From the NCBI GenBank assembly GCA_009767595.1, contig VSDK01018466.1, positions 352,403 through 416,402 of the forward strand: a DNA stretch of 64,000 nucleotides, given 5' to 3'. Source of the stretch: Symbiodinium kawagutii. Its lineage: Eukaryota; Sar; Dinophyceae; Suessiales; Symbiodiniaceae. Made by a program: the position numbers and the translations under genes. Below are positions 30,203 through 41,648 of this stretch, piece after piece. The notes below the pieces were generated by a model. It made no database searches. It worked only from the letters and a program-made list of their open reading frames with translations, and was not told where the DNA came from. Each line of letters opens with the position of its first letter. The stretch's first letter is position 1.

Positions 30203-31070
30203 GTCTCGTCAAGTGTTGGCCATGGCTACCAAGCAAGAGCGAAAACGCGTCCGAAAAACCATAGGCAAGCTGTCTCATCAAGTGGTGCAACCCACCACTC
30301 GATCACGTTATCAAAGAGCGTTCCAAGAATTCTGTCAGTTTCACCATTTATCCCAAACCTTTAGAATGCCAGCTCCAGAGCACATGGATTGCATGGCCTC
30401 TGAATACATCGAGTTTCTTTGGGAAGAAGGCTATCCCAAATCGGAGGCCAGTTATGCTCTGGCTGCGCTGCACTTTTTCCGCCCTCAGGCCAAAGGAGCC
30501 TTGGTTTGGGCTTGGAAAATGACCAAGACTTGGTCTCAATTGGAGATGCCCACTCGAGCCACACCACTGACACCGGAGTTAGTGCTTAGTTTGGCCGGTC
30601 AGTGCTTCAAATGGAAGCAGCACCGGTTAGGTTGGCTCATTGTATTGGGCTTTGCAGGAATGTTGAGGACCACAGAACTCCTGACCTTGAAAAAGAAAGA
30701 CGTAGTGGTCCCTCTCACCAGTTCTCCAACTGAGGCAGTGCTCCTGCTACCCAGTACTAAGGCGACCAAACGATGCCTGGTCCCTTTGGACAAAGTGGTT
30801 ATCACCGAAACTACGGGCATCAGAGCTCTTCAGGAGCTGACTGCCTCGCTCAAGCCTGGCGATACGTTGTCCCAGCTGTCCTCTTCTAAGTTTCGAAGGT
30901 TGTGGGCAATATTACTGGAGGAGCTGGGACTTGCCAACCAAGGCTACCAGCCTTATAGCCTTCGACGAGGCGCCGCCGCTAGCGCCTATCGCCAAGGCAT
31001 GAGTCTTGACGCATTAATTAGTCACAAAAGGAAGGTGGCAGCACGTGACCACCGCCCGCATTTATTTTGA
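30117..31070 (+). pseudogene. tyrosine recombinase, frameshifted before catalytic Tyr
   Basis: The YR that would integrate the circular cDNA. The open frame begins at 30117, inside the end of Pol. ATG 30192 (overlapping the Pol stop) is the likelier start. An N-terminal core-binding region (TRSRYQRAFQEFCQFHHL) is followed by the catalytic domain: GMLRTTELL (Arg 184 of the open frame, box I), STKATKRCLVP (candidate Lys), PYSLRRGAAAS (Arg 283-284, box II, with Tyr in place of the usual His). In the A4 run at 31026-31029 one extra A throws the frame. The next frame carries KGRWQHVTTARIYFDQGL with the GRW motif and the catalytic Tyr codon at 31063-31065, and runs to TAG 31195-31197 inside B1. As sequenced, the product lacks the nucleophile. 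An assembly error in the homopolymer or programmed frameshifting are alternatives. Confidence 0.85.
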
Positions 31071-31183
31071 CCAGGGCTTGCAAAGTTTGGCCGCAATTGC
31101 CCACCCTCCCACCACCCTTCAACGTTGTGATCGCGCACGGCGCGCTTTCACATCTGCGAGCCAGCAAGGGGCGCATGGAAGGA

Positions 31184-31343
31184 GAAGTGGAATGTAGCTG
31201 GTGCTGAAGACCTCTAAAGGGGGACATCAGCATCAGCGATGGGGTGTGGCGAAGCCAAAGTCAAATGGCACGGCCTCAGCGACCTTGCGTCAAGAGAAAA
31301 AGATGGGGCCGTGGGAAGCGCAGGGCAGCAACAGTGAGTGTAT
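31184..31343 (+). repeat. B1 repeat
   Basis: 160 bases starting GAAGTGGAATGTAGCTGG and ending CAACAGTGAGTGTAT, identical to B2. The last 14 bases of the frameshifted recombinase frame overlap its start. Confidence 0.95.
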
Positions 31344-31402
31344 GGTAGATCACTAGTGAGATTTATACACGACACAAGCTGCCCGATGCGAGTTTTCGGC
31401 TC
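31342..31402 (+). repeat. A2 repeat
   Basis: Identical to A1. It shares the dinucleotide AT with the end of B1, giving the circle-junction-like B1A2 boundary typical of these elements. Confidence 0.95.
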
Positions 31403-31422
31403 CACCTCCTCCCCACCACCTC

Positions 31423-31582
31423 GAAGTGGAATGTAGCTGGTGCTGAAGACCTCTAAAGGGGGACATCAGCATCAGCGATGGGGTGTGGCGAAGCCAAAGT
31501 CAAATGGCACGGCCTCAGCGACCTTGCGTCAAGAGAAAAAGATGGGGCCGTGGGAAGCGCAGGGCAGCAACAGTGAGTGTAT
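31423..31582 (+). repeat. B2 repeat, right end of retroelement
   Basis: Identical to B1 over 160 bases, offset 239 bp. A 20-bp C-rich spacer separates it from A2. Confidence 0.95.
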
Positions 31583-32800
31583 ATCTATATTGTTTGTTGT
31601 TTAATGTTTGAATGCTATTCAATGCTGCATGTTTGCCACCTATTTTGGGTTATTTTGATTTGCCTGTTAGTTATTTTTCTCGTGCAATGACATTGGTAGT
31701 GAGAAGGGTTCCAGTAAATTTTCCCATCAACCAACCCGATGAATCCCGATGATTATTCCTATCTCATCTTTACAACCCAGCAGTTGTGGATTTATGGCAT
31801 AGGTCATTTGACATATGTAGCTTTGTGATGTTACACACCACACGAATCTATTTGTCATTGTTTTTCGGAACAAAGTTCGTTTAAAACTAGAGAGTCTAGA
31901 GTCTAGAATACTGACGAATTGCAGGGGATCAATGACATGGTTCATGATGCTAGCTACATTTCTAAGCCCATTTGCGGCTACTTAGTTGTTGATCAATGTC
32001 GGTTTGATTTTCGAGCTTAGAGCTGAGGAAGTTGGCAGTTATGGTAGATATCGCCATAGTGTGCCATGGGTTTCACCAACTTATTCACTGCAGGTTCCCA
32101 GATATATGTAAGATATTAACTAGATGACTAGCCCCATGACCGGCCATCGTCTCTTTCCATGACCGGCCTCATGACTTGGGACGAAGGATTCGTTGATTGA
32201 TATGGGGTACCGTTCATGACTGGAGCGTGGCTTTGTCCAGCTGACTGGTCACAACGGGGAAACCACCAATCACAGGCAGGGTAGACCTTTTTTGGACTGC
32301 TGGTTGATGATGGGTTAATTAACAATGTTAACCCTATGATTGGTCTAACACATATGTTAATCACATATGTTAATTAACAATGTTAATGCTGGTTGATAAT
32401 GGGTTAATTAGCAGGTCAATCAACTGATCATTGATTTTGATGAAGGATGATGACATGCTCTTGATTAATGATAGTAAATCACGACTTTTGTTGTAATTAC
32501 GTGTTTGTCATTGTCAAGAATGCGTGATGATCAATGATCATGGGTGATTTGCAATGTTAGGAAAGTTCCGATTAAGAACCTAGAAGTTCTTCGTCCAAGT
32601 CTTATCCAAGAACAGAGGTGTTTGATCATTAAGGGTGCATTGTTCTTTCATGATGATCAACTTAAGCAGTGGAGAAGTCTTCGCGGAACCACTTGATGTC
32701 GGTGTTCCCATGATCAAACACGATGGGTTTCATCCATGCGCGGTGAGAGTTTGCTGAAGGATCATCCACAAGAGCCATCAGAAGCTTCACTACCAATCAG
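31583..32800 (+). other. no gene seen
   Basis: AT-rich DNA right of the retroelement. GTTAATTAACAATGTTAA and ACATATGTTAAT palindromic repeats lie around 32310-32410. There are only short unconvincing frames. Confidence 0.45.
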
Positions 32801-32811
32801 TTTGCCTAAAT

Positions 32812-32924
32812 GGCTATGTGTCAATATTTACCAACCAACTTCATGGGGATAATCACCCACAATACTAGGGAAAACAATGGTTAATAGTAGGGGAACCAGG
32901 GGTACGGGGTTTTGACCCACTGCC
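32812..32924. mobile_element. M3 TIR element copy g, TSD AAAT
   Basis: GGCTATGTGTCAATATTTAC at the left, GGGGTTTTGACCCACTGCC at the right, perfect AAAT at 32808-32811 and 32925-32928. It fixes the family's ends and 4-bp duplication. Joined flanks can read SVCLNQNSAFAQPQSAHAAS, or in another frame stop at once, so the coding context is ambiguous. Confidence 0.85.
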
Positions 32925-33134
32925 AAATCAAAACAGTGCGTTCGCACAACCACAATCAGCGCATGCTGCTTCAGCACAACGCAAGAACGTGCAATCAAGA
33001 CAGACACGTGTCAGTGACCACCAGAGATAGAGAGAGGCTCCTGGCTACTGAGTACTGACCAGTGACCGATGGCTTGCTTTGCCGCTGGCTAGTTCGTTAC
33101 TGGTCACAACTGGATCACTGACTAACAAAGCGCA

Positions 33135-33482
33135 ATGTTGATGTGCAAGCACCGCTACCAGCCCACCGAGGAGTTCATGCCATGCGCCGGCGCGCGATCT
33201 CAATGCCGATGTCAATGTCCATGTTGTGCCCACATCCTGGCTTCACTGCGCACCATCGGTATGCACCGAAAAAAGGACATACTCTCGAACTTGAGCCGTG
33301 AAGTGATGAAAAAGGCAGAAACCAACACTAATTCGCAGACTTTCCGTTGCGATGTTAGATTCCAGAGGATAATGTTTGATGAGCGCTATTGTTGTTCGAT
33401 GCTGTTGGCTATAGTAATTTGTTTGACATTGGCAATTATGGTCCAAACTTTCGGTGTTGGCAACGCTATATTGTTGTTTTGA
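33135..33482 (+). CDS. uncharacterised 115-codon ORF
   Basis: TTG start codon; the frame begins MLMCKHRYQPTEEFMPCAGA. It is Cys-rich early (CRCQCPCCAHI), has KKDILSNLSREVMKKAETNT in the middle and a hydrophobic end (LLAIVICLTLAIMVQTF). The Cys cluster and terminal hydrophobic segment are suggestive but match no family I recognise. Chance cannot be excluded. Confidence 0.25.
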   Translation: MLMCKHRYQPTEEFMPCAGARSQCRCQCPCCAHILASLRTIGMHRKKDILSNLSREVMKKAETNTNSQTFRCDVRFQRIMFDERYCCSMLLAIVICLTLAIMVQTFGVGNAILLF

Positions 33483-33589
33483 TGTCAGACGAATTCTTGC
33501 ATGTAACTCAGCAGCATGTATTGGTTTTGGTTGCCATAGGTCCATCAGCTATTTACCGATTATTTACCACCATTAATTAACTATCATTT

Positions 33590-35570
33590 GTCAATACTTG
33601 ATACTGTGAACCGATTTGAAAAACTTTCGTTTTATCACTTACAATTCATAGCAAGTATCAACCATTACCTTCCGTTGTTAACTGTTACTGACCATTGTCA
33701 ACAATTATGTCAAGCATTATCATCCAATTTGAACCATGATGCTATCCATCATTAACCACTATTAATCTTTATTAGCCATTATCACCCCGTATTGACATGT
33801 ATACCCTTGATACATTTTCCATATCACTGCTGTCCACAGTGGTAGATGATGTCCATGGCTTTCCAAGCAGGTTTCGGGGTTCGTGTTTGTTCCCAGTTGC
33901 CGCCCCTCGGCAGGTCGCTCCGACGTATCCCGTCAACAACGTGGCGGATTTCTTGGCCACTCAGCCGAGCTTGTTCGAAGGTATTCACAGGAACGGTGGA
34001 ACATGGGTGTAGGGCTCAAGGATGTTTAGGGTGTTGAGCTAGCAAATAGCAGCGAATAATGTATATGTAATATGTATATTTTTACATATACACATTTTGT
34101 GTATTTACATCTGGATTGCTTGTTGCTAATGATTTGTTCATATCTTGTTAAGTATGGTGATTGATGGGTCAGATAATGCCTAAGAATGGCGGTCAAAAAT
34201 GGCGCTTAAAGGGTGGCTAGTGATGTTGAGATAATGTTTTTTTGATGGTTGATAAGGATTCATAATCAAAGCCAGAATGTTTAATCATGATGGTGCCAAT
34301 CACGATCAACCATAGGTTTTTGTGGTAAACAATCGTCACTGCCTTTGGTACCCAGCTTGGCAAACAAACAGCCGGCTGGGTGGGAAATGACCAGCCATGG
34401 AGCCAGCTTGAGCTGTTGGATGTGCGTCCAAGCAACCATCGGCACCACCTTGACTACAAAGGATGGATTCTTATCAGGGGGAACGCTTGAAAATGGATGG
34501 TTTACTAATATACATGGCGTTTGATGGATGATAAACACCCATTGTTTGACGGATTACACATGGTTATGATGGATGATTTGGGGATACTTTTCTGGTTTGG
34601 TTTGAAAAACACCGACTGATGGCAGTTTAAAACTATGATATTCTTTCGTGACCACGAAGCAATACCAAACACTCGTGAATACGCTGTTGTATGGGATAAT
34701 GATGTAGTCGTTGCGGATATGATTCATGATTAGGATCCCTTGCCATGCGTTTTTGTTGTTTGGACATCCTTTGTGTTACTTATTCATCATGATCAATGGC
34801 TATTTCCACTAACCATTAGCTTAGAGGTTCTTGGAGGTTTATTTCCAACAGAGGTTGCTACCAACTCCAGGGATCTCCAGGGTAGTTCTAGCATATAACT
34901 GGTAGTTCACTTTAGGGTTTGGTCGTCAGAAGTAAACGGAGTCGATTCCCAGGATGCCCTCTGGTTTTTGAGACGTGCAGGGTTCGCTTTGGTGTGGGCA
35001 TACATGGGACCATGGGGATGCGCTAGTTGTGGTGCAACATGTCCTTCTTTGCTCAGGGGTCGCACCAGCAACCGTTGAAAACTGAACTATTGACCAGGAC
35101 TGTGCCATAGTCATTGTTAAGAACCGTTTTTCGTTGGAACAAGACAAGCAGCTTGGGGAATCTGAAGTGAATAGGTTTGGGTATATCACCTGTTTCTGTC
35201 AGTTATTAGAACCTATTATCAACCATTACCAGCTAATCAATTAACCATGAATCACTCCATTACCAGCCAATATGGCTAGCTGGTATGATTGTTGCTGAAA
35301 TGTCATTTTCACCCTTGCTGGGGATGGGCAATCTGATCCCAAACCAGATAACAGATGACACTTGTAAGTCGCCTGAGCTTAGCACAAGTCGTGCGACTTA
35401 ACAATCCATCTACTGCGGAGGGCCCTTGGGAATGTGACCTTTGAATGCAACAAGCCAACGGCTGATGCCAAGGGAAATTTCCGCATCAAATCAGTTCCTG
35501 TTTGGTTGTTGTTTATCAATGGATATGAATCCATTTTATGTTAATTGATGGATTCACCATCATTAAGCCT
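33590..35570 (+). other. no clear gene
   Basis: ACCATTA-type simple repeats around 33650-33790 and AT-rich DNA around 34040-34110. At 34928-35070 the open stretch VNGVDSQDALWFLRRAGFAL then VWAYMGPWGCASCGATC could be an exon, with a competing minus-strand frame. Confidence 0.35.
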
Positions 35571-35582
35571 TACTGATCAGTT

Positions 35583-35702
35583 TTTTTTGCCAACCAGCCT
35601 ACCAACCAGCCAACCAGCCTTCCAAGAAGCCAACCAGCCGTAGCCAACCAGCCTTCCAAGAAGCCAACCAGCCGTAGCCAACCAGCCTACCAACCAACCA
35701 AG
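35583..35702. repeat. CCAACCAGCC tandem repeat
   Basis: Imperfect units built from CCAACCAGCC, TTCCAAGAAGCC and GTAGCC. The larger unit, about 36 bp, is repeated. The minus-strand Gly-Trp-Leu-rich frame is a by-product. Confidence 0.8.
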
Positions 35703-35817
35703 CAGCCTAAGGAACATCAAGTGAACAGCGTCGACGTGCAAGTGACCTTGATGGATGCCAAGCAGGTGCGGGTGCACCGCAGGTTGCAGCTCTTGAACAG
35801 CTGGTTTCGTGTGATTC
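35703..35817 (+). CDS. candidate exon abutting M7 repeat
   Basis: The frame reads EHQVNSVDVQVTLMDAKQVR then VHRRLQLLNSWFRVIPG and then meets GGTGGGAGGGAGCGATGAGC, the start of an M7 copy. The coding stretch ends at a GT at the repeat boundary, so the repeat may supply a donor. Confidence 0.35.
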
Positions 35818-35915
35818 CTGGTGGGAGGGAGCGATGAGCTGCACCAGGGGTATCCCTATCTCCCTTTACAGGGGGAGCTAGGCCAGGAGCTACCAGGAGG
35901 GTTCAAACCAAACGG
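35818..35915. mobile_element. M7 repeat copy 3
   Basis: GGGAGGGAGCGATGAGCTGC, ACCAGGGGTATCCCTAT and GGAGCTACCAGGAGGG as in the other two copies. Confidence 0.65.
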
Positions 35916-35919
35916 TAGC

Positions 35920-37020
35920 AGCGATTGCTGGTTGCTTAATCTAATTTGGTTGCTTGATGGGTTGAGTGATATGGTTGATCAACATGGCAATAGGGTTGAT
36001 TCCTATGATTTTGTATGACTGGTGCAGCCACACTCGGTGGAACCAGGCCCAAGACATGAACCCACTGCGAGTGCGACAGGCAGCCACGTTTGGTATGATT
36101 GCAAGGTGTTGACACCAGTTGGTTGATACACAGTGAACATCATCAGTCATTTGAATTTGTCAAATTGACACTTTGCTAGGCGGTGATTTGTTTTAAATAT
36201 GTTCTTTGCCGTTGCCAACCGGCCAAAACAATTTTTACATAGCATCATTTGTCATCTGTGTTTTTCACTTTAAATTGATTACAGTATATATGTTCATATC
36301 AGAGATTGTGCAAATACGTTTTTGAAACTTTCATATTCATAGAACCTCTGACTCTGAGATGTTATGTAACAGTTGTTCTGTGATACATGTTTCCTTTTTG
36401 ATATTAATTAGACTTAATTAGTGTTATGATTCAACTGTTGATGTGAAACCTGTTTCACTGTGCCATTCACCAATTTAGAGATGCTGATGAGTAGATGAAG
36501 AACCACCTTGCAGTTGTTATAAACTACCAAGCAAGTTGCCATGGCAGTTCCCCCGTTTGTTCTTTGTGTACATGGCCGTTGTTAAAGATTGTTTCGTCAT
36601 TCAGATTTGGTTCATTGCTGACGGGCAAGTCATGATCCATACAAGCTTAGCTGATGGTCAAACCATGGTTCCTTGAGGGCTAGCCAGTTGCTCACATTGC
36701 AAAGACATGTTTCTTTTCTGTTTATTGCTCAGGTGCGAATGACAGGTTGTTACCATCACAGGTTGTTACCTACAAGGGTGTTTGCAGGTAAAGGCACACA
36801 TGTTTAACCATTTTTGAAGCAAAATTTCCCACACCCATAGAGAAACTCCGCGATAGATGGCCAGATCCCATGCCACTGACCGTGCCACCGCTGCCACCGC
36901 TGCCAGCCTATGTGCATTGACGGAGTGGTGATGAACGGACACTGGGGAGCCTATCGGTTGGAGATCCCAGATCTCCCGGATTCGCAACAGCTCCGCATAG
37001 CCATGGAACTGTAAATGGAG
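35920..37020 (+). other. no gene seen
   Basis: AT-rich, with no family repeat or convincing frame. A small CTGCCACCGCTGCCA repeat lies near 36886-36905. Confidence 0.4.
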
Positions 37021-37021
37021 C

Positions 37022-37083
37022 TAGGTTGGTTGATTTCAATTGGTTGGTTGACTAAAATGTTTCAGGTTGAAACCACCAACCAG
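37022..37083. mobile_element. M2 TIR element, internally deleted
   Basis: TAGGTTGGTTGATTTCAATTGG to TCAGGTTGAAACCACCAACC with most of the interior missing. A similar short form is at 38825-38906. Confidence 0.6.
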
Positions 37084-37480
37084 TCACTGTTGGAGATTTA
37101 CTTTTGGTTTCAACTGTATTGGTTTGAGGGGATAATTTTTGGGGGAAAATCTTTGGAATCTGAACACTAACGGTTGTCATGTTGGCGAAAATCTGGAAAG
37201 TATCCTCTTTGGAATGTGAAATGTAACGTTGGTCATTTTAAGCAGGTGGGATGATCATGGAAAGTTCGACCGAAAAACACCTTGCAAACCCCATAGGCAG
37301 GGGCTTGCTGGTGTTTGGAGAACCAGGAAATGCTGAGTAGCAAATTATGTTTCTTCAGTTTGGTTGCCATGTTGCAAGTTGTGCTTTTCGGGTTCCCGCC
37401 AAACTGGTGTTTTTCTGAAGGGCATCATCCTTCGGTTGCGTTGCATCACTTTGTTTGATGGGCAAAAAAAGGCTGGGTAA

Positions 37481-37688
37481 AAAAGGAGAATTCTCGGCGG
37501 GGAATGCGAAAGTCAACAAACTGAGTCGACCTGGTTATTCTTGGTGCATTACTTTATGATTGTTGGTGAACCTCTTGTTGTCACCAAGCAAATGCTCGGA
37601 ACCATCAGCCAGCAGCTCGCTGTGGAGCTCACGGAGTGCCAGTCAGTGGGGCTCCATGGCGGAGGCGGTCATGCCAGGGGCCCCTGAA
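37481..37688 (+). CDS. candidate exon, ~68 codons
   Basis: An open frame after TAA reads KRRILGGECESQQTESTWLF, LVHYFMIVGEPLVVTKQMLG, TISQQLAVELTECQSVGLHG and ends GGGHARGP with TGA. It is among the better protein-like stretches outside the retroelement but has no recognised family. A GTGAACC inside could be a donor. Confidence 0.35.
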
Positions 37689-38824
37689 ACTGCTGTCATT
37701 GCCATGACCAGTTCCTAGGTACTAAACTGTTGGGATGCATTCACTACCACCCTTGGATTTTGGATGGCTAGTGTTGACCCAAAATGACCCAAAGCCATAT
37801 ATCCAGAGAATTCTCAAGCTTGTATACATTCCGTATTCCTTTTTCAAGTATATAGTTCATAGTTTGTTCTCCCATATATGTTTGTTCTACAAAAGGCCAT
37901 ACAACTTTTAATGTAGTTATGTAAATATGTGATCATCTATGATATCGCTACATGTTCTCTCATATTAATTTGTTCTCCTATGTTGAAACCTTAAACGTAA
38001 ACCACCTGAGATTCCCCTTTGAATGGTCCCCTCCGGCCGTGGTCGTCGCTCAGGCCTACCACAGCACAGGCCGGATTTTTTTTGTGGCGCAGCGTGGGGG
38101 AACATGATGAAAAAACAGAATCAGTGGCCCATGAATGGTTGATTATGGTTACCCTTCGCCCCCAAAACCATCATGGTTATGGGTTATGACCCCTTTCTTT
38201 GCAGGGTAAAAACCTACCTTTTTTCGGGTTTTGGGGGCTCATGGTAATGATGGTTAAGAACGGTTAACAGTGAAACCATATCATTGATGGTTAGTGATGA
38301 ATTCATGGTGAATGACGGTAAATGGCAGTTCATGGTAGTAAGTAATGGCAGTAATACCTAGTACTAACCTTTATTGGCCAGTAATACTTAATGGTTATTT
38401 GATGGTTACTTGATGATTGATGGCCGTAAACAATGGCTGATAAACACCATGAGCTGATCAAGGATCATCCCGAGAGTCCATCGATGTATCCACAGGAAAT
38501 AGTTGAGCCTTGAAATGACACCCTTAGTGTGTCCTTAGCTACTTGGATATGTGCGGACCACCACTAGACGCCCAATAATAAGCGATCATCCAAGAGTTCC
38601 AGAGCCGTAAATATCAATCTCATTTAAATCAGAAATCGATAGTATTTGACTGTCACATGTTTTACTTAATGTTTGGATCAGGTGAAACCCTGAATCCCAT
38701 CATTTTTTCTCATTCGCTTCCACGTATTCAACAGCTGGACAGCAAACAGTTCTCCAAGCTGCAGGAAACTCTGCAGTTGGATAAGTTGGTTCAGAACTTT
38801 GGCTGATTGTGGAGTCTAAACATG

Positions 38825-38906
38825 TCACATTTTCCCTATAGTAATTATTTGGAATGGTTGGTTGATTTCAGGTGATTTTGGGAGAGGTCTTGAAACCACT
38901 AACCAG
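38825..38906. mobile_element. M2 TIR element, short form
   Basis: ATTTTCCCTATAGTAATTAT, GGTTGGTTGATTTCAGG, GGTCTTGAAACCACTAACCAG. The 187-codon minus-strand frame ends within it. Confidence 0.6.
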
Positions 38907-39456
38907 ATGGTAACAGTCGCTGATTGACGATGGGTAGAACCGTGTTGTTTGGTGGGTGTACAAATCAACAAATATATGGAAGTCAAAGAATCCCATGCGC
39001 AACATTGTGAACCTCGGTGCTCCGGTTCTTTCCATGATGTCAACATCTGGCTGTGGACGTGCCGCTCGAGCCTTGGGATGGCGACCAGTGTCAACAATAT
39101 ACTGGCTGCTTGTGTTCAATTGGTCTCCGGCATGTGGGATCACCATCACCGTGCCACCCTGAAGCATCCTTCTCCTCAGGGTTCCAACTAGGATCCCAAC
39201 CAGTGTATTTCTACGTTCGTTCTCGGCAGGGATTGTCAACCCTGCTGTCTCATGTTTCACCTTAAGTAGCATGCAGGCCCTGCTTGCAGCAGACTCAAAT
39301 CCCATTGACCTCCACGAGTCAGACCAAGCTTGGTTTGAAAACCTGATTGGAAATTCTGTGATTGCATCGCTGCTCATGACAAGAGGTGCGTTTAATGAAC
39401 TGATCGGTTCGGGAAGTTCGAAACCGGGCAATGCCAGATCGACCAGACGCGTCTAG
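38868..39456 (-). CDS. uncharacterised 187-codon ORF
   Basis: The longest frame outside the retroelement, open from the TAG at about 39456. A TTG at 39431 or the internal ATG of VMSSDAITEF could start it. It reads FELPEPISSLNAPLVMSSDA, then SNQAWSDSWRSMGFESAASR, AENERRNTLVGILVGTLRRR and ARPQPDVDIMERTGAPRFTM. The last ~15 residues come from an M2 element. No domain was recognised. Competing plus-strand frames over the same bases are shorter. It could be a real exon with the M2 element in its 3' flank. Confidence 0.35.
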
Positions 39457-41180
39457 AAATGGATGTCGAGTGGACATGGGTGTCCTTCTTCCTTGGACCC
39501 AGATGGTCCAGGGCTCGAGTGGCCCATGGTGCTCTCACAGAGCACCACGGGTGTTTGGACACACGAATTTTCAATGTGCAAGTATGTGCAAGTGTGATGG
39601 TTACGGGAAGTTTTTGGAGGCTACAGGCACGCCATGGATCGGTTGATAAAAGATTACCAGCGACGAATGCAAATATTTTTACATGGTGCATCATTCAGAA
39701 AAATACGGAAATCACATCAGCAACCGTCCAAACTCCGGTAGTTTAAAAGTAGTCTTCGGCCGCCATGGGATGCAAGAAATGTTGAAAACATGAGGTAAGC
39801 GATGGGACCTTCCCAACACATCTCGATCCACATGATAAAGACATGATAGTTGTTATTGTTTTACACGCAAGCGATACCCCCCAGAAAACCATAACGTGGA
39901 AAAGTGCCAAAACTGTGGTAAGCGATGGGACCTTCCCAAATTTGTCCATGGCATTGATTTCGAACCAGAGTTTAGACAGTCGCACACATGAATTGAATCT
40001 TAATGTTTGTAGCAGGTACTTTATGATAAACAACTGTTCATCCAGAGAACCCACAAGACTAATGTTGTTATCATTCAAGATTTCAACGCGATGCTTAGCT
40101 ATCCAAATTAGATTGGGATAGTCAACGCGATGCTAACTCCACAAACCATCAGATTATCATGAATATTTGAGTGATATTTTGTATTTATTACTGAAATTAT
40201 TCATCCATGATTTTTCCGGGATTTTTGTTGAATGTTTTTTCTTGAAATGAACATATATTGCATCCACCCAATCTCCTTCTTAAAGTAGTGGGCAAATCCA
40301 TTCATGAGCCGGAAAGAAAACGGAACACTGGAACCAAAACGAGTCGCAGCAATCATTGACAATGGTCCTTGGCAGTTAGCATTCAGCCATGATCAACTAT
40401 TATCAGCCATTGCTAATCTGTATTTACCAATGCTTGGCATTCGATAGCGGAAACCGCTCCCCCCACGATTGATGGTTGTTAGTTAAGCTGCAGCCACACT
40501 TATGAACCATGTTGTTCAGTCAGCTACCAATTCCTAAGATGTTTTCGATGAGAACTAGAGCGCTGGCTGCAAGGGAACTAAAGCGCTAGCTGCAAGGATA
40601 GTGGCAGGACACTTGGCCAATGAATCCCCAATTGATTTGGTAACGTGTTTATTGTTTTTTTTGTTTTTGCTTATTTTCCTTTGATATGTTTCTGGTGTTT
40701 TTTTTGTTGAAACAGTTCGGCTAGCACATAGTGAAAGAACAAGAGGGTTTTCAAATGAGATTTTGTCACTCTCATTTGGTTATTCGAGATGGCCTTCTCT
40801 CCTTTTGCATCTCACCTGGCTGGTGCTCTCAGCACCATGCAAAATCCAAAATGTTCAGATATAAGTTCTCGTGGTCAAGTTTCATGCTAGTGTTGAATTT
40901 TCATAAGAGTTTTCGTTTTGTTTATGTTGAACACTAGTTTTGGGCCATTCACAGCCAGTCCCCTGTTAGAGTATCATCATTGCTTTTATTACTTTCATAT
41001 GATGGCTGTTAATAGCTAAACATGACCATCCACCATTCCCTATGTTTTAGCCATCATTTGATCTCAACCATTGCTGAGTCTTGTGGTATGGTGGTGGGTC
41101 AAGGGGCCTGCTACTGCTGGCGAACATAATGGTTTTTGGGATGTTTACCTACCTTTGGCTTTTGGATGGTGGGCGGTTGG
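39457..41180 (+). other. no clear gene
   Basis: A duplicated GTAAGCGATGGGACCTTCCCAA occurs at 39794 and 39918. A GAGCGCTGGCTGCAAGGGAAC/AAGCGCTAGCTGCAAGGA duplication is at 40557-40600. The rest is AT-rich. Confidence 0.4.
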
Positions 41181-41206
41181 AGCCATAGCATGCCATGGCC
41201 ACGTAT

Positions 41207-41315
41207 GGGTGTTTCTCAAACCATAGGGGTCCCCCTGCTGTCGTCGATTATATTACCATTATGTTTATAGTAATAAACTGGCCATTTTTGGGGTTCCCGA
41301 TTTTCAGAAACACCG
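41207..41315. mobile_element. M1 TIR element copy l, TSD GTAT
   Basis: GGGTGTTTCTCAAACCATAGG to TTCCCGATTTTCAGAAACACC, with GTAT at 41203-41206 and 41316-41319. Joined flanks read FWMVGGWSHSMPWPR then IVDTSPILMSYYHL, open on both sides. Confidence 0.75.
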
Positions 41316-41648
41316 GTATAGTTGATACATCGCCGATTTTGATGAGTTATTATCACCTCATCTTATCACTCACCCAGCCGTCAGCCATGTTTTACCACTT
41401 GTTCACAATTAGTGGCTACCTATCAACCACTACGAGCCATCATGAAACACGATGCTTAACCACTATTTACCATTATCAACCAGGATGTTCAACCGTTATT
41501 TACTATGATGTTCAACCATCCTTTGCCACCATGCTCAATCACACAATTAGTCATTACTAACCTTGCTTCGCATTTCTTAGCCATTCCAGTAACGGTTTGT
41601 AATGGTGAAAAATGATGCTCAACCATTAACCAGCCATCAATGGCTATG

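Larger units (their letters stand above)
24505..31582 (+). mobile_element. DIRS/Ngaro-type YR retrotransposon encoding a DNA methyltransferase
   Basis: The layout is A1 repeat (24505-24565), leader, Gag-like ORF, Pol with reverse transcriptase, C5 methyltransferase and RNase H, YR ORF, then B1 (31184-31343), A2 (31342-31402) and B2 (31423-31582). An A1...B1A2B2 split-direct-repeat arrangement with a tyrosine recombinase is diagnostic of DIRS/Ngaro-like elements, which integrate without a DDE integrase. B1 and A2 share the dinucleotide AT. The flanks are CAC before the left AT and ATCTAT after the right, with no target duplication, as expected for YR integration. The interior is visibly GC-richer than its surroundings. 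Repeats are identical between copies. Confidence 0.92.
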
